Assembly (NCBI GenBank): GCA_026004655.1
Contig: BPJO01000014.1
Span: 34,648 to 98,647, forward strand
Length of the DNA: 64,000 nucleotides
Direction: 5' to 3'
Source of the DNA: Phycisphaerae bacterium
Lineage (GTDB): Bacteria > Planctomycetota > Phycisphaerae > Tepidisphaerales > Tepidisphaeraceae
Shown here: piece by piece, positions 26,704 through 35,877 of the stretch
How the letters are laid out: every line of letters begins with the position of its first letter
How positions within the stretch are numbered: position 1 is the stretch's first letter
The notes under the pieces: model-generated
What the model was told of the DNA's origin: nothing
What the model saw: the letters and a program-made list of their open reading frames with translations, nothing else
Database searches by the model: none
Translations under genes and position numbers: made by a program

Positions 26704-27063
26704 ATGTATAAAGTTCTGTTAGCATCGGTCGTGATCTTGGGGCTAACTGCTTTTGAATGCCCGGCCAAGGAAAAATCCGAATCCGGTGAGTGTAAAGTCG
26801 ATTCAGAAAAGAAAGAAGCATGTGAACACGAGAAAGGTCAGAAAAAGGACGAAACTCGTGAGGAAAAAGTTTCGGCTGATCAGGTGCCGGCGGGAGTCAT
26901 GGCGGCTTTTAAAAAAGCCTTTCCGGATGTGACCATTGAAAAGATCAAGAAAGAAACCTACACCGATGGCACCGTCCACTATGAGTTTGAGTACAAGGAT
27001 AAAGACGGGAAAAAGCACGAAGTCGAATTGAACAGCGACGGCGAAGTGCTTGAAGATCACTGA
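26704..27063 (+). CDS. Secreted PepSY-like protein
   Basis: 119 residues from ATG 26704, with an excellent AAGGAGG site 7 bp upstream. A signal peptide covers residues 1-21 (MYKVLLASVVILGLTAFECPA). A highly charged Glu/Lys linker follows. The C-terminal half (PAGVMAAFKKAFPDVTIEKI, then TDGTVHYEFEYKDKDGKKHE) matches the PepSY-like fold found in secreted inhibitors and sensors. It probably acts in the periplasm; the partner is unknown. A 10-bp hairpin follows. Confidence 0.7.
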   Translation: MYKVLLASVVILGLTAFECPAKEKSESGECKVDSEKKEACEHEKGQKKDETREEKVSADQVPAGVMAAFKKAFPDVTIEKIKKETYTDGTVHYEFEYKDKDGKKHEVELNSDGEVLEDH

Positions 27064-27100
27064 ACAAACGAAAGTCATTTCTTTAGTCAGTACATATTCT

Positions 27101-27130
27101 ATAGCCCGACGGTTCGCGTCGGGCTATATT
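27101..27130 (+). terminator. Intrinsic terminator after the PepSY-like gene
   Basis: ATAGCCCGAC (27101-27110) pairs perfectly with GTCGGGCTAT (27118-27127) around a 7-nt loop, followed by a weak ATT tail. It lies 37 bp after the stop codon and 7 bp before the next start, so it may attenuate rather than fully stop transcription. Confidence 0.55.
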
Positions 27131-27136
27131 GTTGGG

Positions 27137-27811
27137 ATGCAGAAAGAATTAATAACCCTCGTGTGTTTATGGGGTGTCTGTGCAATTGCTCAGACAACCA
27201 CCACTACCCCAGAGGAACCTGAAGAGGTTCGTCTTCACACGGGGTCGACCGGGGAGTATAAAACCCTGTTTGAGTTGCCGGACCTCACCGATCAGCAGAG
27301 AAAAACGGCCGAGGAAAGGCTTCAGGCCCGCAACCAAGCTCTTCAAGCATTTAATGCTTCTCCGGAAGGCCAAAAGCTCATCACTTTACGGACCGAACTG
27401 GCTGCTGCACGCCGCAACAAGGAGACCGAAAAGATCGGTCCTCTGCGGGAGCAAATCCAACCTTTAGCGGATGCTTATTTCAAATTGCGGGCTCAAGGTC
27501 GGATCGATATCCTGTCTGTTCTTACGCCGGAGCAACTGGTCCGATATACCGCACGCGCAATACATGCTCGGGCTATGCGGGGGATTGATTTCCGTCAGCT
27601 AACGTCAGAGCAATCTGAACAGGTCATGCAATGGTGTGTTGAAGCAGCTCGCCGGCATTTTCAGGAGCATACGCTTCAGGATGACCCGTTTTTTCATACC
27701 ACCGAACCTCTGGCAACCGAAATTAGAAGGCAAGTTCAGAGTTTGCTTTCGGGTCAAAAATCTTCTGACACAAAATCACCAGACGCAACGCCTCCGGCAC
27801 GGGCTGAGTAA
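27137..27811 (+). CDS. Secreted LTxxQ-motif protein (Spy/CpxP-like)
   Basis: 224 residues from ATG 27137. The N-terminus (MQKELITLVCLWGVCAIAQT) is a signal peptide. Three LTxxQ motifs (LTDQQ, LTPEQ, LTSEQ) lie in a mainly helical protein, as in periplasmic chaperones of the Spy/CpxP group. Low-complexity Thr/Pro/Glu and Ser/Thr/Pro segments flank the helical core. The similarity is motif-level only, so chaperone function is a guess. The longer in-frame extension back to 27050 overlaps the terminator of the upstream gene and is rejected. Confidence 0.5.
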   Translation: MQKELITLVCLWGVCAIAQTTTTTPEEPEEVRLHTGSTGEYKTLFELPDLTDQQRKTAEERLQARNQALQAFNASPEGQKLITLRTELAAARRNKETEKIGPLREQIQPLADAYFKLRAQGRIDILSVLTPEQLVRYTARAIHARAMRGIDFRQLTSEQSEQVMQWCVEAARRHFQEHTLQDDPFFHTTEPLATEIRRQVQSLLSGQKSSDTKSPDATPPARAE

Positions 27812-28015
27812 GTGCATCTCAAAGCAATCAACTGCTTATCCGTTTTCCCCGTGAAAATGGATCATGCTCCGTTTAACGCAACGAACGAATGCATCGATCC
27901 GAACAATAAAGGAAAATGCTAAAAACATCGATTGATAGAAAGCGCTCTTGCACTTCCGAGGGCGATCCGATTCCGGTAAGACTTGAACAGCGATATCGAT
28001 TGATACTGAACGATT

Positions 28016-29278
28016 TCACACTTCCAGAAGCAACCGAGACGGGTCTTCCAGTAATTCTTTAACCCGCACCAGGAAGCTGACGCTTTCTTTTCCGTCGATT
28101 AAACGATGATCATAGCTCAGCGCGATATACATCATCGGACGAATCACGATTTGATCATCCACTACCACAGCCCGTTTCTGGATGGTGTGCATCCCCAGAA
28201 TGGCGCTTTGGGGAGGATTGAGGATCGGGGTGCTTAGTAATGACCCGAAGACTCCACCGTTGGTGATGGTGAACGTCCCACCGGACAACTCCTGCAGGCC
28301 GAGTTTGCCATCACGAACGGCCTGGGCCAGACGTTTGATTTCGGATTCGATCTTGGCAAAAGACATTTTGTCAGCATGTCGCAGGACCGGAACAGCCAAT
28401 CCACGGTCGGTACTGACTGCAATACCTAGATTGACGTAATCGAATGTGATGATGTCATCGCCGTCGATTTGCCCATTGACCCGGGGAAACTCCTTCAAAG
28501 CCGTGGTGCAGGCTTTTGCGAAAAAGCTCATAAAGCCTAGCCCCACACCGTGAAGCTTTTCAAATCGCTCTTTGTGCTTGGTTCGCAATTCCATTACCCG
28601 GGAAAGATCGACTTCGTTAAAGGTTGTGAGAATAGCAGCCGTCTCCTGGGCACGCAGAAGATTATCCGCGATCCGCTTTCGGATCTTTGACATTGGGGTA
28701 CGAGTGACCCCTTGTGATTCTTCCTTGGCTTGGGGGACGATCTGTTTGGCAACCGCAGCCGCAGACATTTCGACATCGGATGCCTGGACCTTCGAAGTGG
28801 TCGGCGCACTGTTGGATTCGAGATATTTGACGACGTCTTCCTTGGTCAGTCTTCCGCCTGGTCCGGTGGGGGTGATTTTCGACGGGTCAAGATGATGTTC
28901 CTCGATCAACCGTCGAACAGCAGGGGACAGATCTTCGGTCGAAGCAGAAGTGGTTTCTGATCGGGGAGTTGCGGTTTGGTTTGTCGTGGTAGTCGACGTC
29001 GGGGAAACCGGTGATGACGGTATGACAGAGGGTTGGGCATTGGGATCGATGGTTCCAAGTGCTTGCCCGACCTGCACGACCGTTCCGGGTTCGATGCCCG
29101 GGGCGGGGGTAAACACCCCTGCAGCAGTGGCGGTGACGTCGGCGTTGGCCTTGTCGGTTTCCAGTTCGCAGAGGGGTTCATCGAGAGCAACTTTTTCGCC
29201 CGGTTGCTTGTGCCAACGGAGCAGGGTCGCTTGGGTGACGGAATCGCCGAGGTTAGGAACAGTGACCGTAGTGGACAT
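28016..29278 (-). CDS. sucB: 2-oxoglutarate dehydrogenase E2 (dihydrolipoyl succinyltransferase)
   Basis: E2 core of the TCA-cycle 2-oxoglutarate dehydrogenase complex, transferring the succinyl group to CoA. 420 residues from ATG 29278. A lipoyl domain lies at residues 3-75 with the modified Lys in [12 protein letters not shown] Pro/Thr/Ser linker is followed by a peripheral-subunit binding domain ([20 protein letters not shown], then GRLTKEDV). The catalytic domain ends with the active-site [13 protein letters not shown] and LLLEV. The N-terminal and C-terminal details favour succinyl over acetyl specificity. sucA and lpd are not adjacent. Confidence 0.88.
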   Translation of the reverse strand: MSTTVTVPNLGDSVTQATLLRWHKQPGEKVALDEPLCELETDKANADVTATAAGVFTPAPGIEPGTVVQVGQALGTIDPNAQPSVIPSSPVSPTSTTTTNQTATPRSETTSASTEDLSPAVRRLIEEHHLDPSKITPTGPGGRLTKEDVVKYLESNSAPTTSKVQASDVEMSAAAVAKQIVPQAKEESQGVTRTPMSKIRKRIADNLLRAQETAAILTTFNEVDLSRVMELRTKHKERFEKLHGVGLGFMSFFAKACTTALKEFPRVNGQIDGDDIITFDYVNLGIAVSTDRGLAVPVLRHADKMSFAKIESEIKRLAQAVRDGKLGLQELSGGTFTITNGGVFGSLLSTPILNPPQSAILGMHTIQKRAVVVDDQIVIRPMMYIALSYDHRLIDGKESVSFLVRVKELLEDPSRLLLEV

Positions 29279-29354
29279 GGTGGTGATTGTATTCAGGAAA
29301 ATGCAGATCGACAAAGGGTCATCACGAGATAGAAATCGATCTGCAACAGCCGAT

Positions 29355-29387
29355 AAAAAACCGCCGAACGGCAGGGGCGTCCGGCGG
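29355..29387 (-). terminator. Intrinsic terminator of the barrel-protein gene
   Basis: On the minus strand CGCCGGACG-type sequence (29378-29387) pairs with 29361-29370 with one mismatch and a 7-nt loop, followed by six U. It lies about 45 bp after the barrel gene stop and separates it from sucB. Confidence 0.65.
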
Positions 29388-29432
29388 GAGGGGATCTATA
29401 CGGCTTTTAGCGATAAGATTCCTGATCAACGA

Positions 29433-29951
29433 TCACCACTGGAAACCGATCCCCAAACCGTAAACGAACTGTCCGTCGTCGAAATTGCTGTCAGCATCTC
29501 CAGTGCTGTCAAATAACCACTCATAAGAGACGGATAATCCGATGAAGGTTGTATCGTTCACGAAATATTTCAGACCGGCTTCGGGGCCTGCGATCCAGGT
29601 GTCATTGATATCCCCATACAGATAACCAATGTTGGCCCCGACATAAGGCACCCACCGTTGCTCCGGGTCGTAATTGAAATGGTACTGAGCACCCAGACGT
29701 GTTCCGGCGCTCCACAGATTGTCGCTGCCAGTGTCAGTGTAGGTCGCGGTTTGCCTTGCAACGACCGCAAACTCGTTGGTGAAGTAATAGGCTAATTGTG
29801 CGGTAAGGTTAAATCCGCCTGCAGTGAAATCGACATCATTGCTTCCGGAACCGAGCAGTTGGAGTTCCCATTTTTTTTCCTGTTCGATGGCAAAAGTAGG
29901 ACTAGCTGCCAGAACGGAGGCACCTAATAAAGCAAGCGCAGTGGTTCTCAT
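29433..29951 (-). CDS. Outer-membrane beta-barrel protein
   Basis: 172 residues. The signal peptide is residues 1-21 (MRTTALALLGASVLAASPTF, cleavage near AFA-IE). The mature part is a series of amphipathic strands with aromatic ends (LTAQLAYYFTNEFAVVARQT, RWVPYVGANIGYLYGD, FIGLSVSYEWLF) and ends in FQW, a C-terminal aromatic typical of BAM-assembled barrels. The size suggests an eight-stranded barrel of the OmpX/OmpW kind. An AAGGAG site lies 6 bp upstream. Its presence implies an outer membrane. Confidence 0.7.
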   Translation of the reverse strand: MRTTALALLGASVLAASPTFAIEQEKKWELQLLGSGSNDVDFTAGGFNLTAQLAYYFTNEFAVVARQTATYTDTGSDNLWSAGTRLGAQYHFNYDPEQRWVPYVGANIGYLYGDINDTWIAGPEAGLKYFVNDTTFIGLSVSYEWLFDSTGDADSNFDDGQFVYGLGIGFQW

Positions 29952-30120
29952 GAAGTCTCCTTATTTAGACGTTGAACCAGGAATCAACAAACACAAACGA
30001 TGTTGTGAACACAGCCATTTTGATGGCGTGTCACTCAGCAATCACACCACTGATGTTAGATGTTCCGGAATTGAGCTGTGGTAAATAAGCAATAAATTAT
30101 TGCTCATGAAAATGAATATT

Positions 30121-31569
30121 TCATGAACGATCCGGATTCTCTGTAAACGCATTTGGGTCTGGATCGGAGACTAGCGGATCAGACGGATGAACAGGAGTGG
30201 ACGATTTCGTTTTCCGTGGGGGACGCCGGCCTTGTCGGACTTGTTCCTCCAGAGTGGCCTTACGTCTTAGCAGATGGTGATAATGTTGGGCAAAACGATG
30301 CGCTTCGTCGCGGAGATATTGGAGAAGCTTTAAACCTACATGATGACGGGGTAAGCGGATTGGTTCGGAGGATGATGGTGTATAGATCAACTCCTCCTTT
30401 TTGGCCAATGAGATGACGGCCGGGGGTTGGATCTGCATAAGTTTAAAGGCGTCCATCGCTGCGTGGAGTTGTCCGATTCCACCGTCGATCAGAATCAGAT
30501 TGGGGTAAAGCTCATGATTGGCCCCGGCCTCCCGATAACGACGTGAAACCACTTCTTGTAAAGACAGAAAGTCATTGTTTCCTTGTTGGTGTCGAATTTT
30601 GTAACGCCGATACCCGTTTTTGAAGGGAACGCCGTCGATGAAACAGACCATCGATCCGACCATTTCCGATCCTTGGAGGTGTGCGATGTCGAAGGCTTCG
30701 ATGATACGAGGGGGTTCGGAAAGTTGTAATGCTTCCTGCAGGGCTGTGACACCTTCTGCGGGGTTTTGGACGAAGGCTTCGGGTTGCCAATAATGTTCTT
30801 CCCCTGATTTGGCCCGGGCGCCGAGGGCTTGCAGTGCTTTTATCTCGTCCCGGAGCCGAGCGGCTTTTTCAAACTGCAGGTTTTTCGATGCCTGGCGCAT
30901 CTCCTTTTCCAGATCGCGTAGGACGCCTTTGCGTTCTCCGTCCAAAAAACGGATCAGACGCTTGATGTCCGCGTGATAATTTTCCTGCGACACTTTGTCC
31001 GCACAGGGTGCGGTGCATTGATGAATGGCATACAACAGGCAGGGTCTGAAAAAACGTCGTTTAGGGTCGTCCTTAAGGATTTCGAGGTGACAGGTCCGAA
31101 ACTTAAACGCTTTTTGCAGGTGGGTCACTGCCTCTTTCAGTTGATACACGCTGGTAAACGGTCCGTACAGTTTGACGTTTGTTGTCCGGGGTTCGCGGGT
31201 GATGTACACCCCGGGAAAGTCGTCCCCGGTGGTGATTTGAAGATAGGGAAAGGTTTTATCGTCGGTCAGTCGGGCGTTGAAACGGGGTTGGATGTCTTTG
31301 ATCAGTCGATTTTCCGCCAGAAGGGCTTCGACTTCGGTTTCGGTTTCCAGGATATCGAAATCGACGACCAGATCGAGCATGGGCGCTTTTTTGAACTCGA
31401 GTTTGGTGGAAGGCTGAAAATAAGAACTGACACGGTCCCGTAGACAGGCAGATTTTCCGACGTATATGACCCTGCCCTTGTCGTCTTTCATCAGATAGAC
31501 GCCCGGGGTACGGGGTAACTGACGGGCTTTGATCAAAAGGTTGTCTAGATGTCGGGAACGCGGATTCAT
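30121..31569 (-). CDS. uvrC: Excinuclease ABC subunit C, short form lacking HhH domain
   Basis: UvrC makes both incisions in nucleotide excision repair. The N-terminal GIY-YIG nuclease is at residues 20-100 (GVYLMKDDKGRVIYVGKSAC, with the catalytic Glu in EALLAENRLIK). A Cys-rich region (RPCLLYAIHQCTAPCADKVS) and a UVR motif (NLQFEKAARLRDEIKALQAL) follow. The RNase H-like 5'-nuclease domain carries IEAFDIAHLQGSEMVGSMV and NLILIDGGIGQL. The protein is 482 residues against ~610 in E. coli. It ends after this domain with a Pro/Ser-rich tail instead of tandem HhH motifs. Confidence 0.92.
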   Translation of the reverse strand: MNPRSRHLDNLLIKARQLPRTPGVYLMKDDKGRVIYVGKSACLRDRVSSYFQPSTKLEFKKAPMLDLVVDFDILETETEVEALLAENRLIKDIQPRFNARLTDDKTFPYLQITTGDDFPGVYITREPRTTNVKLYGPFTSVYQLKEAVTHLQKAFKFRTCHLEILKDDPKRRFFRPCLLYAIHQCTAPCADKVSQENYHADIKRLIRFLDGERKGVLRDLEKEMRQASKNLQFEKAARLRDEIKALQALGARAKSGEEHYWQPEAFVQNPAEGVTALQEALQLSEPPRIIEAFDIAHLQGSEMVGSMVCFIDGVPFKNGYRRYKIRHQQGNNDFLSLQEVVSRRYREAGANHELYPNLILIDGGIGQLHAAMDAFKLMQIQPPAVISLAKKEELIYTPSSSEPIRLPRHHVGLKLLQYLRDEAHRFAQHYHHLLRRKATLEEQVRQGRRPPRKTKSSTPVHPSDPLVSDPDPNAFTENPDRS

Positions 31570-31995
31570 GGGTTACTTGGTATTGTAGTCGCGGTTGTGG
31601 ATGAATGTGAGTCTGATAACTCAAGGTTCGCGGTTGGGATCATTTCTGCAATGTTATTATCGGTAATCTCCTAGGGCGCAGAACTTGCTCGATATAGAGT
31701 TAAAGTTTGCGCAGGGGATTCGTCGAAATGTAATTCGCAGATGTGTATTTAGTCCGACAACGGAATGACGGACGCGAATTAACAAGGAGGTTACCCACCA
31801 CCTGATCCATCTTTTTCTGCCGATGCGGAGCAACGGCTCGTTTTATCTGTCGCAATACTTTTTCGAAGGTTCAACCAAGCGACATGCGTTTGACCCACGG
31901 GAGCACGGGTTCGGAGAACGGCTTCTGAGAATCGGACGAGTAAAGTCGGTTACGGATAACCGACGATCAGTTAACCCTGTATCACGGAAGATACC
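31570..31995 (+). promoter_or_regulatory. 426-bp flagellin upstream region with candidate sigma28 and CsrA-like sites
   Basis: No gene is supported here. TAAA (31941-31944) followed after 14 bp by ACCGACGA (31959-31966) is a partial match to the sigma28 pattern and would give a ~25-nt leader; it overlaps a hairpin (GTCGGTTA-CGGA-TAACCGAC, 31945-31964). Farther upstream TAAAGTTT (31701-31708) with GTCGAAAT (31722-31729) is a second weak candidate. An AAGGAGG at 31784-31790 has no start codon at a usable distance. Its context AACAAGGAGGT resembles a CsrA site (ACARGGA), and ACGGA recurs at the flagellin ribosome site. Confidence 0.35.
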
Positions 31996-33399
31996 ATGGC
32001 CCGCATCAATACCAATATCGCATCGCTGCAAGCGATCAATCGTTACACAAAAAATAATAATTCTCTCAACACCCATCTGGAAAGGCTTTCCAGCGGTCTT
32101 CGGATCAATCGGGGTAAGGACGCTCCGGCCGGTCTGATTGCCAGCGAAACGCTTCGTTCGGAAATCCAAGGGATTCGCCAAGCGATTGATAATACGACTC
32201 GCGCCGACAACGTGATCAACACGGCGGAGGGCGCGCTGAGTGAAGTGTCGTCATTGCTTCTCGAGCTACAATCCCTGACCAACGAAGCTGCCAATACCGG
32301 GGCTTTGTCGCGTCAGGAAATCGAAGCCAATCAGTTACAGGTTGATTCGATCCTGAACTCGATCAACCGTATCAGCAACACGACACAGTTCAACGGTGTC
32401 AAACTCCTGAATGGGTCGCTGGACTACATCACTTCGGGTGTCGCATCGACGGCAATCGATGTGTTGCAAATCAATTCCGCTAAGTTACCCGATAACGGCT
32501 ACACCACGGTCACCGTACAGGTCACCGGGTCAGCGCATTTGGCCAATGTCACGTTCAACGGGACCAGTATTGGTACAAGTGCGGTGACGATCGAAGTCAG
32601 CGGAAACGAAGGTACCGAGCAGCTTTCCTTTGCAGCGGGGACGACCGCTAGTGCCGTGGTCTTTGCCGTTAACGCTTTGAAAGAATCCACCGGAGTCAGT
32701 GCGACCAATACCGGAACCAGTATCGTCTTTAACTCCACGGCTTACGGGTCGAACCAGTTTGTTTCCATCAAAACCCTCGAAGGAACGTTCACCAACGGAA
32801 AGGATTTCGGACAGGATGCCACGGTCAGCATCAACGGCACACAGGCTTCGGTCGACGGATTGAAAGCATCGGTTCGTTCGGGAGACCTGGATATCGAATT
32901 GCATTTGGATCCGACCTTCGGGACCACGGTCAGCACCGCCGGGACCAGTTTCCAGATTACCGGCGGCGGGGCCAAGTTCCAGATCGGTTCGCGCGTTAAC
33001 CGGGCAGGTCAGATTCAGATCGGGATCAGTTCCGTCGCAACTACCAAGCTCGGAAATCCAGTGACCGGATACCTATCAAGCATCGGTTCGGGAGGAAACA
33101 ACTCGCTGGTCGGTGGCAACACCGTGCAGGCACAGAAGATCATCACCGAAGCCATCCGTCAGGTCAGCACGATCCGTGGAAGACTCGGGGCGCTTCAAAA
33201 GAATGTTCTGGAAACCAACATCAACTCATTGAACGTTGCGTTGGAGAATGTCACTGCCAGCGAAAGTGCGATCCGCGACGCCGATTTCGCCGCAGAAACC
33301 GCAGCTTTGACAAGGTCGCAGATCCTGGTCCAAGCCAACACGTCCGTCTTGGCCCAAGCCAACTCCAATCCTCAGAACGTTTTGGCGTTGTTGCAGTAG
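31996..33399 (+). CDS. fliC: Flagellin
   Basis: 467 residues, the main filament subunit exported through the flagellar type III apparatus. Conserved N-terminal D0/D1 helices: INTNIASLQAINRYTKNNNS, LERLSSGLRINRGKDAPAGL, EGALSEVSSLLLELQSLTNE. The C-terminal D1/D0 part reads IRQVSTIRGRLGALQKNVLE, TASESAIRDADFAAETAALT and ends QANSNPQNVLALLQ. Residues ~150-370 are the variable, Ser/Thr/Gly-rich surface domain. No other flagellar gene lies in the window. A hairpin terminator follows directly. Confidence 0.95.
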   Translation: MARINTNIASLQAINRYTKNNNSLNTHLERLSSGLRINRGKDAPAGLIASETLRSEIQGIRQAIDNTTRADNVINTAEGALSEVSSLLLELQSLTNEAANTGALSRQEIEANQLQVDSILNSINRISNTTQFNGVKLLNGSLDYITSGVASTAIDVLQINSAKLPDNGYTTVTVQVTGSAHLANVTFNGTSIGTSAVTIEVSGNEGTEQLSFAAGTTASAVVFAVNALKESTGVSATNTGTSIVFNSTAYGSNQFVSIKTLEGTFTNGKDFGQDATVSINGTQASVDGLKASVRSGDLDIELHLDPTFGTTVSTAGTSFQITGGGAKFQIGSRVNRAGQIQIGISSVATTKLGNPVTGYLSSIGSGGNNSLVGGNTVQAQKIITEAIRQVSTIRGRLGALQKNVLETNINSLNVALENVTASESAIRDADFAAETAALTRSQILVQANTSVLAQANSNPQNVLALLQ

Positions 33400-33439
33400 C
33401 AAGAACTTTTTTTCTCGCGACGGCAGAATAAGCGCGAAG

Positions 33440-33477
33440 CACCGGCGACCCCAGGGTGGCCGGTGTTATTTTTTAAA
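33440..33477 (+). terminator. Intrinsic terminator of flagellin
   Basis: CACCGGC (33440-33446) pairs with GCCGGTG (33459-33465), with an inner loop that can pair further (ACCCC/AGGGT). A TTATTTTTTAA tail follows. It lies about 40 bp after the flagellin stop. Confidence 0.75.
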
Positions 33478-33495
33478 GTCATTGAAAACAAGGGG

Positions 33496-34377
33496 TTATG
33501 ATGATTGAGGGGTACCCGTCAGTTGGACCCAAATGGCCTCGGCGGGACAGAAGATCCTCAAGGGGTATTTCGAAAACCCGCACCCCCGACTCGTCACCAG
33601 CCAAGTGTTTCCGATCCGATGGACTCCACGCGCAAAACGACGCGGAAGCGCATCGTGCGTCAAAATCGGGATCCCCCCCGGCAAACAGATCTGTCCCCCG
33701 TGGGTATGACCAGACAGCACTAGTTCGACACCCATTTCGGCCAGTTCCAAAACCCTTGCCGGAAAATGACTTAACACAATCCGGAGCGTATCGGGTCTTG
33801 TTTCACCAACCAGTTCAAACAATGACCGATCCACCGCGTCCAGCGGGTGAACCCCGTGCAGACCAATCAATTCCAAGACGACCCCATCCTGCTCCAGACG
33901 CGCCCGTTCATTACACAACAAACGGACATGACCCTGTCGGTTTCGTAAAGGAAGCAAATCCCCGTCATGGTTTCCCAAAATCCCCCAAACCCCCAGACGG
34001 GCCTGCAATCCCCCGATAAAATGTTCCAACAAAGGCAACGCAGGACGATGATCATGCTTGCAATCCACCCAGTCCCCGGTCACGACGATCAGATCAGGCG
34101 GGGATTCCTGAATCCGCAGATGCAACTGGTCCCAGGCAGGCATCCAAGTCCGATGAACATGCAAGTCCGAAAGATGAAGAATCGTCAATCCCTCCATCAC
34201 TTCGGGCAGGTTTGGAACAGGCAACCGATACTCCGGAAACTTCAGTCGTCGGATCTTTCCGACCTCAAGCCAAGGCCAGCTCGACGGGGCGTGCGGTTCA
34301 GGAAGGGTCGTTGCGGTCTTCAACACATTCCAAGCGTCGAAAGATTTCTCGAAGATGTCAATGCGCCTTGAGCACAA
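33496..34377 (-). CDS. Calcineurin-like metallophosphoesterase
   Basis: About 293 residues. All dimetal-site motifs are present: DLHVH (DxH), VTGDWVD (GDxxD), ILGNHDG (GNHD), the His of LSHFPA, and the GHTHGGQ motif. This layout matches the YkuE/YaeI-like subgroup that acts on membrane lipids or UDP-sugar lipids in other bacteria. It has no signal peptide or clear membrane helix. The start is uncertain: TTG 34377 is the longest choice and has no strong ribosome site. A hydrolase role is firm, the substrate unknown. Confidence 0.75.
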   Translation of the reverse strand: MCSRRIDIFEKSFDAWNVLKTATTLPEPHAPSSWPWLEVGKIRRLKFPEYRLPVPNLPEVMEGLTILHLSDLHVHRTWMPAWDQLHLRIQESPPDLIVVTGDWVDCKHDHRPALPLLEHFIGGLQARLGVWGILGNHDGDLLPLRNRQGHVRLLCNERARLEQDGVVLELIGLHGVHPLDAVDRSLFELVGETRPDTLRIVLSHFPARVLELAEMGVELVLSGHTHGGQICLPGGIPILTHDALPRRFARGVHRIGNTWLVTSRGCGFSKYPLRIFCPAEAIWVQLTGTPQSS

Positions 34378-34457
34378 ACCGTGCCTTAATTACACCTAGA
34401 AAATCCTTTTTCTGGTGGAGTCGATTCTTAATCGAATCATACGGGTCATCGAGTGAT

Positions 34458-35681
34458 TTAACGAGGCATAAAAACAGGCTTGGGGGGGTCATCGTCTCGA
34501 AGGGTTTGTTCCGAAGGACTGGTCGGACAAATAACCCGTTTGATACGTGAACCCAATCCGGTCAGAATTTCGTAGGCGATTTGATCGGTAACTCGCGTTA
34601 ATGCATAAATGGAAGCAGGGGAGTGAGGGTCTGAATCGATGAAAATGGCTTCGTCTCCGATTCCAGCATCAGGGCATCGGGTCAGATTAATAGCGGTCAT
34701 ATCCATACTGACCCGCCCGACCACGCCGCAGGAATGTCCGAGCACGCGGACAACCCCGCGGTTGCTAGCAGCCCGGGGATATCCATCGGCGTACCCCAAC
34801 GCCACTATTCCGATACGGGTCGGTTCCGTAGCCACAAAAGTCTGTCCGTATCCGACGCTTTCCCCGACTTCGACGTCATGAACCGCGATAATCGGTGCAG
34901 CTAACGTCGCAACCGGTGCCAACGGACGATCGACTGAGGGATGCCCGGTCGGGTCTATTCCATACAACGACAATCCCGGTCGAACCAAATCAAAATGCGC
35001 CCGGGGTGTAAAAAAAATGGCCCCCGAATTGGCAGCATGTTTGGGGACCGATTCTAAAATCGGATACCCATCCAGGAGACGATTAAAAAATCGTAACTGT
35101 TCGAGAGTAAATGGATTACCTGATAATTCCGAGTTGGCAAAATGGGTCCCCAACCCGTCAAGACGCAAGGTAGGATGGTGCAACGTCCTTTCCAGAACGT
35201 GCGCAAACTCGTCATACGCCACCCCACAACGACGCATTCCCGTATCGACCATGATCTGGACAGAGGCCCGTTTTTGCAGGTGCATCGCGATCCGGGCAAT
35301 GTCGTCAGCAGCTGAGGCGCTCCGCAAGGTCAGAATCCAACCGTTCAGAATCGCGTGTTCGATCAGTTCGCGTTGTCTTCCTAGAAACGCGTTCTCCACC
35401 GGGCGAAGAATCATGACCGGTTTTTCCAATTCCCGAAGCTCATCCGCTTCTTCAAACGTCGCCACCGCAAAGGCATCAACCCGATCAAACGGGGATTCAG
35501 TCTCGATCTGAAGTAAAACCTGAGCGATTACCTTTGCCCCATGACCGTAGGCATTGGCCTTTAATACAGCACAAACCCGGACCGTCGGTGCAAGATGTCG
35601 ACGGAGGGTACGGAGATTGGTCCGCAACGCGTCAGGGCTGATCAAAAGACGGGGTTCACCGAGAAAATACTTTGCGTCCAT
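34458..35681 (-). CDS. alr: Alanine racemase
   Basis: PLP enzyme making D-alanine for peptidoglycan. 407 residues. The PLP Lys lies in CAVLKANAYGHGAKVI near residue 43. The second catalytic Tyr is in VGYGQTFVATEPTRIGIVAL. GYADGYPRAASNRG and VGRVSMDMTAINLT are family signatures. The N-terminal barrel and C-terminal beta domain are both complete, with a short C-terminal tail. Together with dapL in this window it supports a peptidoglycan precursor pathway in this organism. Confidence 0.94.
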   Translation of the reverse strand: MDAKYFLGEPRLLISPDALRTNLRTLRRHLAPTVRVCAVLKANAYGHGAKVIAQVLLQIETESPFDRVDAFAVATFEEADELRELEKPVMILRPVENAFLGRQRELIEHAILNGWILTLRSASAADDIARIAMHLQKRASVQIMVDTGMRRCGVAYDEFAHVLERTLHHPTLRLDGLGTHFANSELSGNPFTLEQLRFFNRLLDGYPILESVPKHAANSGAIFFTPRAHFDLVRPGLSLYGIDPTGHPSVDRPLAPVATLAAPIIAVHDVEVGESVGYGQTFVATEPTRIGIVALGYADGYPRAASNRGVVRVLGHSCGVVGRVSMDMTAINLTRCPDAGIGDEAIFIDSDPHSPASIYALTRVTDQIAYEILTGLGSRIKRVICPTSPSEQTLRDDDPPKPVFMPR

Positions 35682-35841
35682 GCGTTTTTAAGGCGTTGTT
35701 CCGTCAACGCGACTTTAGTCTACCAGAAAAAAACAAAAAAAACGCGGATAAATCCATCCAATAACAGTCTTTATACACGCGCGGGTCTGAAAACAGGCAA
35801 AGGGCAGCAACCCCCCAACTCAGATCCCCGGCGCCTATGAC

Positions 35842-35870
35842 TTGATGAACGGTCGATCATGCGTTAATAT
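35842..35870 (+). promoter_or_regulatory. Candidate sigma70 promoter for rpmI-rplT
   Basis: TTGATG (35842-35847) and TAATAT (35865-35870) are 17 bp apart, within the divergent alr-rpmI spacer. Transcription would begin near 35877, at the foot of the hairpin that follows. The 35682-35841 stretch holds no gene. Confidence 0.4.
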
Positions 35871-35877
35871 TAACCTT

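Noticed and set aside
27837..27862. Imperfect stem TCCGTTTTC/GAAAATGGA between convergent genes
   Set aside because: It has a mismatch and no T-run on either side; too weak to call.
31823..32137. 104-codon plus-strand frame overlapping the flagellin start
   Set aside because: Overlaps flagellin by 140 bp, and the AAGGAGG upstream is 32 bp from its ATG, too far to serve it.
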